NCBI RefSeq assembly: GCF_000317575.1
Contig: NC_019748.1
Coordinates: forward strand, 1,876,001 to 1,940,000
Direction: 5' to 3'
Origin: Stanieria cyanosphaera PCC 7437
GTDB lineage: Bacteria; Cyanobacteriota; Cyanobacteriia; Cyanobacteriales; Xenococcaceae
DNA length: 64,000 bases
The number at the start of each line of letters is the position of its first letter. Position 1 is the first letter of the stretch. A model generated the notes under the pieces. The model did not search any database, was not told where the DNA came from, and saw only the letters and a list, made by a program, of their open reading frames with translations. The translations under genes and the position numbers were made by a program. This document shows, one piece after another, positions 18,673 through 27,763 of the stretch.

Positions 18673-18944
18673 TCAGGTGAAACCAAATAAAATTTAGTAA
18701 TATTTAAAATATTAGGTATTAGGCATATTATTAATTAACAAGCAGACTGTTGGTGTAATAGATCAAACTCGGAAAATTCTCTTGTACAATACTATCCAAA
18801 AAAAAACCTTACCGAAATTTTCATCTCCAGCCGATAGTCTTAGACTTAATTAACTGTTTTAAGAGGAAAAAGCTGCTACGGCTGTTTTTATTCCACTGCC
18901 TTCATGGGTTGCACCTAATTGTATAAATATTACTAATTTTGCTC

Positions 18945-20309
18945 ATGAATCAGTCTTTTAAAAAATCTTCTCATGGTCAAGGGCTAAACCCCCCCTCTCA
19001 GTCTCGTAAAAATTCTTTTATTAGGTTAGGTAAACTTGTGCCGACGAAATTTATTGGTACTTTAGTTACAGCTTCTTTGGTTGTTGCCTATGCTAACTCT
19101 TCAGTCAAAGCAGCCTTAGAAGATAGTCCCAAAACTGTTGTTGATGAAGTGTGGCAAATTGTTAACAATGAGTTTGTCGACCGAGAATTTAATCATATTG
19201 ACTGGCAAAAACAACGCCAAGAATTACTCAAAAAAACCTATGGCGATCGCAAACAAGCCTATCAAGCCATTAGAGGATCGTTAAAAACCCTGGGAGACCC
19301 CTACACTCGTTTTCTTGACCCCGCAGAATTTGAAGAATTAACGAATCAAACTAGTGGAGAATTATCAGGTGTTGGGATTCGTTTAACTATTGATGAAAAA
19401 ACCAATGACTTAACCGTAGTTGAACCAATCAAAAATTCTCCTGCTGCCAAAGCAGGAATTCAATCAGGAGACAAAATTTTACGGATTAATGGTAAGCCTA
19501 CTGCTTTAATGAGTATTGAGCAAGCCTCAGAAGCAATTAAAGGAGACGAAGGCACAGAAGTTAGTTTGCAAATTGCTAAACCTAATCAAAAGGTTTTTGA
19601 CGTAACTTTAGTTCGAGAACAAATAGAATTACCTTCGGTTAATTACACTCTCAATCAAGAAGATCAACTCAAAGTTGGCTATATCAAGCTAGATGAATTT
19701 AGTTCTCATGCTGCTGAACAGATGAAAAAAGCCATTGAAGAATTAAGTAATCAGCAAGCTTCAGGCTTTATTTTGGATTTGAGAGGTAATCCAGGCGGAT
19801 TATTGTTTTCTTCGGTAGAAATTGCCCGAATGTGGCTTGAAGAAGGCTCAATTGTTAGCACTATTGACCGTAAAGGTGGTAATCAAAAGTTTTCGGCTGA
19901 TGGAAAAGCTTTAACACAATTGCCTTTAGTAGTTTTGATCGATCAATATTCTGCTAGTGCTAGTGAAATTTTAGCAGGCGCATTAAAAGAAAATGGTCGT
20001 GCTACACTGGTTGGAACTCGTACTTATGGAAAAGGAACGGTTCAATCAGTTCATTCTCTATCTGATGGTTCGGGATTAGCAGTAACTATTGCTCGTTACT
20101 ATCCTCCGAGTGGAATTGATATTAATCATAAAGGTATTTCACCTAATATTGAGGTGGATTTAAGCAAACAAGACCAAATTACACTCAATACCAATCCTGC
20201 TTTAATTGGAACAGATGCCGATCCTCAATACGCCAGAGCAGTGAATATTCTGCGTCAAAATGGCCTTAGTCGAGTTGATAGACCCCCAGCATCGATGAGC
20301 ATTCGCTAG
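18945..20309 (+). CDS. Carboxyl-terminal processing protease, S41 family
   Basis: 454 residues from ATG 18945. A TTG two codons earlier also fits the frame. After a signal or anchor segment (about 35-55) comes an N-terminal helical region, a PDZ domain (LSGVGIRLTIDEK to about 215) and the protease core with the Ser-Lys dyad: Ser in QYSASASEILAG near residue 336 and Lys in YGKGTVQS near 362. Cyanobacterial Ctp proteins act in the lumen or periplasm; CtpA matures the D1 protein of photosystem II, while CtpB and CtpC have other targets (family knowledge). I cannot tell by eye which paralogue this is. Confidence 0.93.
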   Translation: MNQSFKKSSHGQGLNPPSQSRKNSFIRLGKLVPTKFIGTLVTASLVVAYANSSVKAALEDSPKTVVDEVWQIVNNEFVDREFNHIDWQKQRQELLKKTYGDRKQAYQAIRGSLKTLGDPYTRFLDPAEFEELTNQTSGELSGVGIRLTIDEKTNDLTVVEPIKNSPAAKAGIQSGDKILRINGKPTALMSIEQASEAIKGDEGTEVSLQIAKPNQKVFDVTLVREQIELPSVNYTLNQEDQLKVGYIKLDEFSSHAAEQMKKAIEELSNQQASGFILDLRGNPGGLLFSSVEIARMWLEEGSIVSTIDRKGGNQKFSADGKALTQLPLVVLIDQYSASASEILAGALKENGRATLVGTRTYGKGTVQSVHSLSDGSGLAVTIARYYPPSGIDINHKGISPNIEVDLSKQDQITLNTNPALIGTDADPQYARAVNILRQNGLSRVDRPPASMSIR

Positions 20310-20414
20310 TCGAATTGATTCTCAATTAGCTAGATTAACTTATACTGAAATAATTCATGAAGATACAATGCTCTAAACTTGGTAGAGCCTAAAAATAGGA
20401 AAATTTGGCATAGT

Positions 20415-20636
20415 TTATAGCACTTCTAATTCATTTTCGCGAAAGTGAGCTTTAAATTTTTTATCAAATTTAACTAGCACCGGTAAATTGGGACTAATTT
20501 GTCTTCCTTGCCAATTAATCATAATATCAACAATTTCCCCTTCCATCCCTTTGAGATCGAAGGGTTCTTTTTTCTTCTGAGGATAGTGATAGACGACTAC
20601 GGATTCTTTAACTCGAACGCGATCGCCAATTTTCAT
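20415..20636 (-). CDS. ftrV: Ferredoxin-thioredoxin reductase, variable (alpha) chain
   Basis: 73 residues, an SH3-like barrel. MKIGDRVRVKESVVVYHYP, LKGMEGEIVDI and the ending FKAHFRENELEV are characteristic of FtrV. FtrV wraps the catalytic 4Fe-4S chain (FtrC), and the heterodimer passes electrons from photosynthetically reduced ferredoxin to thioredoxin, switching carbon metabolism in the light. It is restricted to oxygenic phototrophs, which supports the cyanobacterial origin of the window. ftrC is not adjacent here. Confidence 0.93.
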   Translation of the reverse strand: MKIGDRVRVKESVVVYHYPQKKKEPFDLKGMEGEIVDIMINWQGRQISPNLPVLVKFDKKFKAHFRENELEVL

Positions 20637-20781
20637 ATTGTCTCTCTCTCTTAATGATCTACTATGTAAATTTAATAATTAAGTGCAGTTTTTAAGCAAC
20701 CTTACTATTGTTACATGAGTCGGGACTTTCAAACATGGCTTCCAGACGATTTAGTTCAGAGAAAAAGCTTCAGAAATTGAT

Positions 20782-21174
20782 TTAAGCATCTTGAGCTAAT
20801 TGACAGCGATCGCAAACTCCAAAAAATTCTAAAGTATGATAGTACACTTTAAAATGATGAGACTGTTCTAGCTGATGTTCTAGATCATGAACAGGACATT
20901 CAGCAATGGGAATTGAATTACCACAATTAACACAGGTAAGATGATGTTGGTCTTGATGAATTGAACTATAAACTGATTCCCCATTAGGTAGAGTACGTAC
21001 CTGTATTTCTCCTTGAAGTTTAAGAGCTTCTAAAGAACGATATACAGTGGCTAACCCCATATTTTGGTTGCTTTTACGTAGTTTGATATAAAGATCCTGG
21101 GCAGAAATTGCTCTTTTAACATTTTTGAGTAACTGAAGAATGCGCTCTTGAGAACGAGTACGTTGAGCTTTCAT
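20782..21174 (-). CDS. Fur-family metalloregulator, Zur-like
   Basis: 130 residues. The N-terminal winged helix (RTRSQERILQLLKNV, QDLYIKLR, GLATVYRSLEAL) is the DNA-binding domain. The C-terminal dimer domain has the structural zinc motifs CVNCG and CDRC and a His-rich sensory site (HQDQHHLTC, HHFKVYYH). The family includes Fur (iron), Zur (zinc) and PerR (peroxide) repressors. The lack of PerR-like features and the general resemblance to cyanobacterial zinc regulators favour Zur, but this is a guess. No target operator was recognised nearby. Confidence 0.85.
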   Translation of the reverse strand: MKAQRTRSQERILQLLKNVKRAISAQDLYIKLRKSNQNMGLATVYRSLEALKLQGEIQVRTLPNGESVYSSIHQDQHHLTCVNCGNSIPIAECPVHDLEHQLEQSHHFKVYYHTLEFFGVCDRCQLAQDA

Positions 21175-21348
21175 TGCAAATTGAGATACTAAGCACGATT
21201 TATATATACTAAGCTATACCAGTTGAGTCGATAACTAATGATTATCTAATTACAACTGTCGTTGAGTAGTTAGACATAGATAAAATTTATTGGTAGAGTA
21301 AGAGAAAAGAAACTGGGGAACAAGAGCAAAAAAATTTTTAGTTCAGCT

Positions 21349-22173
21349 TTAGGCTGATTTAATTTGCTTAAATTGTTGAACTATGGTCAGAACATCGCTA
21401 CGACTAAGTTTTTCTTTGCCCATTGCGATCGCATCTAAAGTTCCGTGGGCTAAAACTAAAGGAATTTGACAAAAATCTAAGGCAGGACCAGGTTTTAATT
21501 GTTTAGTATATAGATCGGCTAAATGTAAGTTCCGACGAGCATAAACTTGCAAATCTTCCTTATTCCAACCTTGGGGTAGAAAATTGACTCCTCTGGTTAG
21601 ATCTTCACTATGATTACGAATAATATTAACCGCTTGTAAACCGCGACCAAACCCAATTGCGTAAGTACGATTAGTTTGGGTGTTATCATACCAAGCCCAC
21701 AAATCTGATAGTAACAATCCGACTGCACCAGCTACACTAAAAGTATAACGGTCTAGCTCTACTTCTGTTTCAATCTGCCAATTTTTTTCTGCCCAATAAG
21801 CCATGCGATCCGCCATAGCAGCAGTAGCATCCCAAATTCGAGGTGCGATAGTTTCTGGCGCTAGACTTGCCCATTCGTCAAGACGAAGTGTTACCTCGGG
21901 CAGAATATTTTGATAACTAGATAAGCTCTGAGCAATAGTACCAGCAGAAGAATGATTAACGATTTGCTGGAGTTGAAGACTAATTTGACGTAAAAGTTGG
22001 GCTTTGGTTGAGTTATCTAATTGGGGATGATCTTCGATTTCATCAATTGCCCGCATACATAGATAGCCTGATGCTACTGCTGCTTGCAACTGTCCCGGTA
22101 AACGAACAATGGGGATATAGAAAGTCCGACTGGTTTGCTTGAGAATTTCTAAAGCATTGGTAAGCACGGTCAT
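21349..22173 (-). CDS. Squalene/phytoene synthase-family protein with altered second aspartate motif
   Basis: 274 residues. The first Asp-rich motif of trans-isoprenyl head-to-head synthases is intact (Asp44-Glu-Ile-Glu-Asp48). The second motif reads RNHSED at 186-191, where canonical phytoene or squalene synthases have R-D-x-x-E-D, so the first metal-binding Asp is Asn187. The remainder (GFGRGLQAVNIIRN, TRGVNFLPQGW) is family-typical. The protein is shorter than standard CrtB (about 310). It might still make a C30 or C40 product or act on another substrate; naming it crtB is not justified. Confidence 0.85.
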   Translation of the reverse strand: MTVLTNALEILKQTSRTFYIPIVRLPGQLQAAVASGYLCMRAIDEIEDHPQLDNSTKAQLLRQISLQLQQIVNHSSAGTIAQSLSSYQNILPEVTLRLDEWASLAPETIAPRIWDATAAMADRMAYWAEKNWQIETEVELDRYTFSVAGAVGLLLSDLWAWYDNTQTNRTYAIGFGRGLQAVNIIRNHSEDLTRGVNFLPQGWNKEDLQVYARRNLHLADLYTKQLKPGPALDFCQIPLVLAHGTLDAIAMGKEKLSRSDVLTIVQQFKQIKSA

Positions 22174-22325
22174 TAATATTAGCTCCTCACGCTACGGACA
22201 TCTTTTTCACTTAGAACAATTCTAGTGACGTGTCCTTAACTTTTCGCTAGGATACACCGAATTACCAATCTCTAGATTAGGAAAACTTTAAAAATTAAGG
22301 ATTGATGAATAAATAAGGGTTTAAT

Positions 22326-22502
22326 TTAGATTAAATCGTACTTATGAGAGAGTACTGCAAAAATTACTGCGATCGCGGTAATTGCCAAAGCAATGATGGG
22401 ATGTTGTCCCTGGCTAACCGCAAAAGAAGTAACTATTCCTGCTCCTACAGCAGCAGTAAGACCAGCACCAATTAAATCTTTATCTGTTCCTTTGTTATAC
22501 AT
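22326..22502 (-). CDS. Small membrane protein (58 aa)
   Basis: 58 codons and a TAA, read from ATG 22502 to 22326. The product begins MYNKGTDKDLIGAGLTAAVG and has two hydrophobic segments (about 10-31 and 35-52), giving a hairpin membrane topology; it ends SHKYDLI. HIP1 sites in its body and clean codon use suggest a real gene. It is too short for ordinary ORF calling. Function unknown. Confidence 0.6.
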   Translation of the reverse strand: MYNKGTDKDLIGAGLTAAVGAGIVTSFAVSQGQHPIIALAITAIAVIFAVLSHKYDLI

Positions 22503-22697
22503 GAATTTGCTTTTTTAGTTAAAGTTATTCAAGGCAAAATAATAGAAAATAAATTATCATTACCTAGTCTTTTGACCAAGAGAAAACTGAGTTATTGCAA
22601 TTAAGCTTTAAATTTGGCTAATTTTCTTTACAAAAAACTCTTAAGAGGTGGGAAAATAATAAATTTAGTGAAGCGTTCAAATTTATCTTAACTTTAA

Positions 22698-23018
22698 ATG
22701 TCTCAAAGTTATCAAGTTACAATTAACCACCAAGGAAAAACCCAAACTATAGAGGTTCAGTCAGAACAAACTATTCTTCAAGCAGCTTTAGATGCGGGAA
22801 TAGAATTACCTTATTCCTGTAGTGCTGGAGTTTGTACCACCTGTGCAGCAAAATTGAGTGAAGGTGAAGTTGAACAAACTGATGGGATGGGACTTTCTCC
22901 CGAATTACAAGCAGAAGGTTACGCCCTTTTATGTGTCTCTTATCCGCGTTCAGATATTCAATTAGTATCGGAACAAGAAGAAATAGTTTATCAAAGACAA
23001 TTTGGGCAGCCTTCTTAA
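22698..23018 (+). CDS. Plant-type [2Fe-2S] ferredoxin
   Basis: 106 residues. The ligands are Cys41, Cys46, Cys49 and Cys79 in SCSAGVCTTCA and LLCVSYP, the C-x4-C-x2-C-x29-C pattern of photosynthetic ferredoxins. The C-terminus is longer and differs from PetF (SEQEEIVYQRQFGQPS), and the surface is less acidic than PetF, so it is probably a specialised paralogue and not the main photosystem I acceptor. It stands alone between convergent or divergent neighbours. Confidence 0.92.
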   Translation: MSQSYQVTINHQGKTQTIEVQSEQTILQAALDAGIELPYSCSAGVCTTCAAKLSEGEVEQTDGMGLSPELQAEGYALLCVSYPRSDIQLVSEQEEIVYQRQFGQPS

Positions 23019-23051
23019 CAGTTACCAGTTATCAGTTATCAGTTATCAGTT
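23019..23051. repeat. Heptanucleotide tandem repeat
   Basis: Units of AGTTATC repeat three to four times directly after the ferredoxin stop codon. It belongs to the short tandem heptamers common in cyanobacterial spacers. Confidence 0.6.
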
Positions 23052-23149
23052 TTTTACTTTTTACTTTTCCAATTAATACATGAATATTACCTGAAACCTT
23101 AAACTTTAGTATTATTTTTAATAAAATCTCCTCTGGCCTGGTATATTTA

Positions 23150-23575
23150 TCATTCATCTTTTAAGATTGTTTCCAACGGTTCAAAAATGTCCTTGGGAAG
23201 ATCAAACTCTTTTGCCATTGCTTTAACAGATTTTCTGAACCAATCTTGATAGTTTTCTTCTAAGTAGCTATTGAGACTGGGGGAATCTTTGAGAATATCC
23301 TTAATTTCCTCTCGAAAATTAACTATTTCTTTTTCCCAATGTTTTTGGTTGTATTGTCTTTCTGATTCCCAGTATTTTAATTTGAGAATATGCTCAATCA
23401 ATCTTTTAACATAGCTTCTTAAAGCTCTTTTTTCGCTTGCTCCCATATCCTCAATTGTTTCTAGTAATCCTTCCCAGTCCATATTTGCTACATCTTGGTT
23501 TTTAATCGCGATCGCTGTTTGTTCTAGCCAAAGATTGAAATCTTGATTGTATAATCTTGCTTCATTAACCATCAT
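23150..23575 (-). CDS. DUF29 family protein
   Basis: 141 residues. The pattern YNQDFNLWLEQTAIAIKNQD, NMDWEGLLETIEDMG, RSYVKRLIEHILKLKYW and LEENYQDWFRKSVK is the DUF29 helical fold, which is very abundant in cyanobacteria. The function is unknown; the family is sometimes discussed as toxin-antitoxin-like, but no partner gene is visible here. Confidence 0.9.
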   Translation of the reverse strand: MMVNEARLYNQDFNLWLEQTAIAIKNQDVANMDWEGLLETIEDMGASEKRALRSYVKRLIEHILKLKYWESERQYNQKHWEKEIVNFREEIKDILKDSPSLNSYLEENYQDWFRKSVKAMAKEFDLPKDIFEPLETILKDE

Positions 23576-23689
23576 GTTTATTACTTCATTTAGTTTTAAT
23601 CAAAAAAATGGATTGAGTAAAAAGCTTTACGATCATAGGAAGAGGAGTGAAAGTAGAGATAAAGTCTTATTCTTGCTTTACTATAAATT

Positions 23690-24529
23690 ATGACCTTGAT
23701 TATTAACGAACCTTTAAAAATCGAGAGAATTGCGATCGCGATTGCTAATTTACCTCAGTCTTTACAAGGCAAAAAAATTGTTCAATTTTCCGATCTACAC
23801 TATGACGGAATTCGTTTATCAGAACATTTATTAGCTGAAGCGATCGATTTGAGTAATCAAGAAAATCCTGATTTGGTTGTATTAACAGGAGATTTTGTTA
23901 CAGACGATCCCAGTCCGATTGAAAATTTAGCACTGAGGTTAAAACGTTTAACAGCTAAAACAGGTTTATATGCTTGTTTGGGTAATCATGATTATTGTCG
24001 TCGTTATCCCAATTCTCAACAACAAATTACCGATGCACTTACCGCAGTAGAGATTCAGGTACTTTGGAATGAAATTGCTTATCCTTGGGGACAAGACTTA
24101 GCTTTAGTGGGATTGGCAGATTTTTGGTCACGAGAATTTCAACCTGAACTCGTATTTAACCAAATTGCGCCCGAAATACCTCGAATTGTTCTATCTCATA
24201 ATCCTGATTCGGCAGAAATTTTAAAACCGTGGCGAGTTGATTTACAACTTTCAGGTCATACTCATGGTGGTCAATTTGTGATACCTGGTTATGGTGCTGC
24301 ACCAATTTTATTACAGCAGATTAGAAAAGCTACTCCCAAATCTATCAGTAAGCATATTCCGTTTTTGCGAGAATGTTATCGGGTTGTCAAATATTGGCAA
24401 TGGTCGGAAGGATGGCATCAAGTAGGCAATAATCAGTTATATGTTAATCGTGGTTTAGGAACTTATGCCCCTGGTAGACTTTTTTGTCCGCCAGAAATGA
24501 CAGTGATTACCTTAGAATCAAGAGAGTAA
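23690..24529 (+). CDS. Metallophosphoesterase (YaeI-like)
   Basis: 279 residues. The dimetal phosphoesterase motifs are all present in order: FSDLHYDG, GDFVTD, GNHDYCRRYP, LSHNPD and SGHTHGGQFV. Proteins of this class hydrolyse phosphodiesters or lipid phosphates; the YaeI-like group has been linked to lipid A-type or other membrane phosphates (family knowledge), but substrate here is unknown. No signal peptide is present. hisC begins 21 bases later on the same strand, so the two may share a transcript without a known functional link. Confidence 0.9.
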   Translation: MTLIINEPLKIERIAIAIANLPQSLQGKKIVQFSDLHYDGIRLSEHLLAEAIDLSNQENPDLVVLTGDFVTDDPSPIENLALRLKRLTAKTGLYACLGNHDYCRRYPNSQQQITDALTAVEIQVLWNEIAYPWGQDLALVGLADFWSREFQPELVFNQIAPEIPRIVLSHNPDSAEILKPWRVDLQLSGHTHGGQFVIPGYGAAPILLQQIRKATPKSISKHIPFLRECYRVVKYWQWSEGWHQVGNNQLYVNRGLGTYAPGRLFCPPEMTVITLESRE

Positions 24530-24550
24530 ATGCTTAATGACTAAGGATTA

Positions 24551-25660
24551 ATGCGCGATCGCTTTCTATTTATTCGTTCAGATTTGGCTCAATTAGCAGC
24601 TTATGTTCCTAATCCTGGAGGAGAGGTTACGACAGCTTTAGATTGTCTTGATGCTAATGAAAGTCCCTTCGATTTACCTAGTCAATTAAAAGAGAAATTA
24701 GCTTGGCATTATCAGCAAGAGATTTCTACTAATCGCTATCCAGATGGTTCTCATCAAGTTTTAAAAGAGTTAATTGCCCAATATGTTAATGAGTCTGCTG
24801 AGATTAATCCTGGAGTGACAAAGGATCATATTTCGGTGGGCAATGGTTCTGATGAATTGATTCGTTCTTTGTTGATTGCTACTTGTCTGGGTAACGAAGG
24901 TTTGATTTTAGTTGCTAACCCAACTTTTTCGATGTACGCAATTTTAGCCAAAACATTAGGAATTTCCATTGTTAGTGTTGAGCGTTTAGAAACTGATTTT
25001 TCAATTGATTTAGATGCAGCCCAAAAAGCGTTGAATTCTGCTCAAAATCCACCAATTAGAGTTGTTTTTGTGGTTCATCCCAACTCTCCTACTGGTAATG
25101 TTTTAACTTCTGCCGAATTGAATTGGTTAAGAAGCTTACCAAAAGATATTTTAGTAGTCATTGACGAAGCTTATTTTGAATTTAGTAAAACTTCTGTCGT
25201 TTCAGAACTTCAGCAACATCCAAACTGGGTTATTCTCCGCACCTTTTCTAAAGCCTTTCGTCTAGCTACCCATCGAGTAGGTTATGCGATCGCTCATCCT
25301 GAATTAATTATTACCTTAGAAAAAGTTCGTTTACCCTACAATCTACCTGCCTTTTCTCAAGCAGCAGCTACTATTGCATTACAACATCGTGATTTGATTT
25401 TACCTTCTGTGGCAGACATAATTCAAGAGCGAGATCAATTATGGCAAGCTTTAGCAGAAATACAACAGATACAAGTTTGGCGAAGTAGGGCAAATTTCCT
25501 TTATCTGAAGTTGCCAGATCGTAATTTAGAACAAATTGTGCAACAGCTAAAAAGTCAAGGAACTGTAATTCGCCATACAGGAGGAGGATTAAGAATTACA
25601 ATTGGCACTCCAGCAGAAAACCTCAGAACTTTAAAAAGATTAAAAGCAGTTTCTGTTTAA
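24551..25660 (+). CDS. hisC: Histidinol-phosphate aminotransferase
   Basis: 369 residues, fold type I PLP enzyme. It transfers the amino group from glutamate to imidazole acetol phosphate in histidine biosynthesis. Asp205 (VIDEAYFEF) and the PLP Lys234 ([10 protein letters not shown]) are in the right places, as is [10 protein letters not shown] near the N-terminus, where LDANE.P is typical of HisC. The family also includes related aromatic transaminases, so a broader specificity is possible, but the motif set fits HisC best. Possible co-transcription with the upstream phosphoesterase. Confidence 0.9.
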   Translation: MRDRFLFIRSDLAQLAAYVPNPGGEVTTALDCLDANESPFDLPSQLKEKLAWHYQQEISTNRYPDGSHQVLKELIAQYVNESAEINPGVTKDHISVGNGSDELIRSLLIATCLGNEGLILVANPTFSMYAILAKTLGISIVSVERLETDFSIDLDAAQKALNSAQNPPIRVVFVVHPNSPTGNVLTSAELNWLRSLPKDILVVIDEAYFEFSKTSVVSELQQHPNWVILRTFSKAFRLATHRVGYAIAHPELIITLEKVRLPYNLPAFSQAAATIALQHRDLILPSVADIIQERDQLWQALAEIQQIQVWRSRANFLYLKLPDRNLEQIVQQLKSQGTVIRHTGGGLRITIGTPAENLRTLKRLKAVSV

Positions 25661-25671
25661 GAAAGATCAGT

Positions 25672-25697
25672 AGAGACGTAACGTGTTACGTCTGCAC
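25672..25697. repeat. GTAGAGACGT palindromic repeat, imperfect copy
   Basis: GTAGAGACGTAAC is followed by GTGTTACGTCTGCAC, nearly its reverse complement. Same family as 4552-4574 and 10709-10736. It lies in the convergent gap after hisC. Confidence 0.65.
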
Positions 25698-25722
25698 AAA
25701 AGCAAAGGTTTTGATTTTCAAG

Positions 25723-26112
25723 CTAATTAGTTTCTTCTGAAGCTAAAAATTGGCGGAGTCTGATTAAACTAAAAGTTTGACCAACACTAAGAGGTAATAA
25801 AGAAATACCTTCTAAACGAGACTGTACCCAACCTTCTCCCCAATACCATTCGTGATAACCATCAATTCCCTTACTCAATAACAGACGCAAACAATTATCG
25901 TTGGCTACTTGTACCTGATGTTCAATTTCGATTAATCCAAACCAACTCTTATAAGTTAAGCCTTCCTGAAGCTGCTGAGGTAAACTTGAGGAAAACCTTT
26001 GTGGCCACATCCACTTACTTAATTGATCGGTTTGAATTAAACTATCGCGAATCTTTTCTTCGCTAGCTTCAAGTTCAATTCGTAAGTGACTTTGTTGAAA
26101 AGTTCCTAACAT
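25723..26112 (-). CDS. Conserved hypothetical, SRPBCC-like
   Basis: 129 residues from ATG 26112. The pattern of a charged N-terminal helix, LSKWMWPQRF, alternating strands and a final helix (VGQTFSLIRLRQFLASE) resembles a small START/SRPBCC ligand-binding fold. It was recognised only at the level of fold guess. No function can be given. It lies between hisC and rph, convergent with hisC and divergent from rph. Confidence 0.65.
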   Translation of the reverse strand: MLGTFQQSHLRIELEASEEKIRDSLIQTDQLSKWMWPQRFSSSLPQQLQEGLTYKSWFGLIEIEHQVQVANDNCLRLLLSKGIDGYHEWYWGEGWVQSRLEGISLLPLSVGQTFSLIRLRQFLASEETN

Positions 26113-26254
26113 AGTAGTAGCAATTATTGTTTAGGTCTATAGGTAATTGTAAAAATTAATTTTTATCTTGGTTATCGAGAGAATAGAAAAAACTGCTTTA
26201 AAACTCAGCCAATAAGCTAAACTGAGAACTTGGCAGACTTTTTGGAGGTAAATT

Positions 26255-26968
26255 ATGTCTTGGCAACGCCCAGACGGACGAAAATTGGATCAAATGCGTT
26301 CTCTTGTGTTCCAATGCGATTTTACTTCTTCTGCTGCTGCTTCTGTTTTAACTCATTGGGGTAATACCAAGGTTCTCTGTACGGCTAGTATTCAACCAGG
26401 AGTACCCAGATTTCTAATCGATAGTGGACAGGGATGGTTAACTGCCGAATATAGAATGCTTCCTAGTGCAACTGTACCACGTCAACAACGAGAATGGCTA
26501 AAATTGTCTGGACGTACTCAAGAAATTCAAAGATTAATCGGAAGAAGTTTAAGGGCTGCGATCGATCTTAAAGCACTTGGAGAAAGAACAGTTACGATTG
26601 ATGCAGATGTTTTGCAAGCTGATGCAGGAACTCGTACCGCTTCAATTACTGGGGGTTATGTAGCTTTAACTCAAGCAATTAATAAGTTATTGCAACAAGG
26701 AGAAGTTCAATCATCTCCAATGATATCTCCTGTCGCTGCGGTTTCTGTGGGTTTAATAGAAGGAGAGGTTTTTTTAGATTTAGACTATCCTGAAGATGTG
26801 GCTGCTGATGTAGATTTAAATGTGGTGATGAATGGCAACTTGAATCTAATCGAAGTACAAGGTACAGCAGAATCAGGTAGTTTTTCTCGTCAACAAATGA
26901 ATCAAATGTTGGATTTGGCAGAAAAAGGTATTAAAGAATTATTGGCATTGCAACAACAAGTAATATGA
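26255..26968 (+). CDS. rph: Ribonuclease PH
   Basis: 237 residues. The phosphorolytic 3'-5' exoribonuclease trims the 3' ends of tRNA precursors and other RNAs. Diagnostic motifs are [54 protein letters not shown] and [19 protein letters not shown]. Length is normal, and GGAGGT (26244-26249) is a good Shine-Dalgarno for the ATG. Confidence 0.96.
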   Translation: MSWQRPDGRKLDQMRSLVFQCDFTSSAAASVLTHWGNTKVLCTASIQPGVPRFLIDSGQGWLTAEYRMLPSATVPRQQREWLKLSGRTQEIQRLIGRSLRAAIDLKALGERTVTIDADVLQADAGTRTASITGGYVALTQAINKLLQQGEVQSSPMISPVAAVSVGLIEGEVFLDLDYPEDVAADVDLNVVMNGNLNLIEVQGTAESGSFSRQQMNQMLDLAEKGIKELLALQQQVI

Positions 26969-27110
26969 AGTCTTGTTGAATAGTTACATCTTAATGAGGA
27001 CAAAGTAACAAGTAACCAGAAAGAGGTCAGGGCTTTGCTATATATATATCCTTTCTCGCTCTTGGTGAGGTACACCATTATCAGTTACTAATTACTAATT
27101 ATTAGGAATT

Positions 27111-27252
27111 AATAATCAACCATTAACATAAGCGAAGCGCACTACCGTAGGTCTCAACTCCGATGATGAGGCGTCATCATCAGCCGAAGGCGCAGCGCGC
27201 CACCAACGCTCAACCAGGAAAATGAACTGTATCTCATTAATCTGAGAACCGC
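27111..27252. repeat. Dispersed repeat, copy interrupted by an 84-base element
   Basis: The left part (27111-27127) and right part (27212-27252) match 7212-7228 and 7232-7274, but here 84 bases separate them. The insert is GC-richer, contains AGCGAAGCGC, an inverted repeat GATGATGA / TCATCATC and GCGCAGCGCGCC, and has no counterpart in copy 1. It looks like a small palindromic element nested in an older repeat. Confidence 0.6.
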
Positions 27253-27331
27253 ACCTTGAAATAAAAAAATAAAAACCCCAATGGAAATTAACCATCGAGG
27301 AGAAAATTTTAGATAGTAACAATTAACTGGA

Positions 27332-27763
27332 TTAGTAATTGTTATAATTAGCTTTTTTGTTCTTTTTAATTCGTCGTCGCTTGATTGTTTGAGGAAATCC
27401 CAAATTTTCAATTACCTGATACTTTCTTTCTTCTTCTAGTTGTTTTAACCGAGTAAAATCAACCCAGTGAATGCAATTAACAGGACAAGTATCAATTGCT
27501 TCTTCAACTAATTCTTCAGAATCTCCATTTTGATTAAAAACTCTCGCCCGTCCGTAATTTGGTTCGATATAAAAAGTATTAGGAGCAGTATGAGCGCAGT
27601 GCTTACAGCCGATGCAAGTAGTCTCGTCGACATAAGCACCTTTTTGCCTTAATAATCCACCTAACTCTGGTTCAAATCCAGTTCTTTCGGGCGCATCTCG
27701 CAAAATCCCACCTAATTCTGGTTCAAAACCAGAACGAGAGGGAGTGGAAGCAAAATCGGACAT
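27332..27763 (-). CDS. 4Fe-4S ferredoxin, third gene of the Ycf35 operon
   Basis: 143 residues. Cys50, Cys53 and Cys56 (CIGCKHC) and a distal CPVNC (Cys93, Cys97) bind a single 4Fe-4S cluster. The N-terminus carries a direct protein repeat: RSGFEPELGGILR (10-22) and RTGFEPELGGLLR (27-39). The C-terminus is very basic (TIKRRRIKKNKK). Its ATG overlaps the stop of the DUF1257 gene by one base. In cyanobacteria this ferredoxin is encoded with Ycf35 and DUF2997 proteins; it is presumably an electron carrier for an unidentified partner. Confidence 0.88.
   Translation of the reverse strand: MSDFASTPSRSGFEPELGGILRDAPERTGFEPELGGLLRQKGAYVDETTCIGCKHCAHTAPNTFYIEPNYGRARVFNQNGDSEELVEEAIDTCPVNCIHWVDFTRLKQLEEERKYQVIENLGFPQTIKRRRIKKNKKANYNNY

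Noticed and set aside
21349-22173. Naming this gene crtB (phytoene synthase)
   Set aside because: Shorter than CrtB and with Asn in the second metal-binding motif; only the family can be supported.
27116-27411. Two overlapping minus-strand frames of 68 and 85 codons
   Set aside because: They cover dispersed repeats and the 3' end of the ferredoxin gene in another frame.
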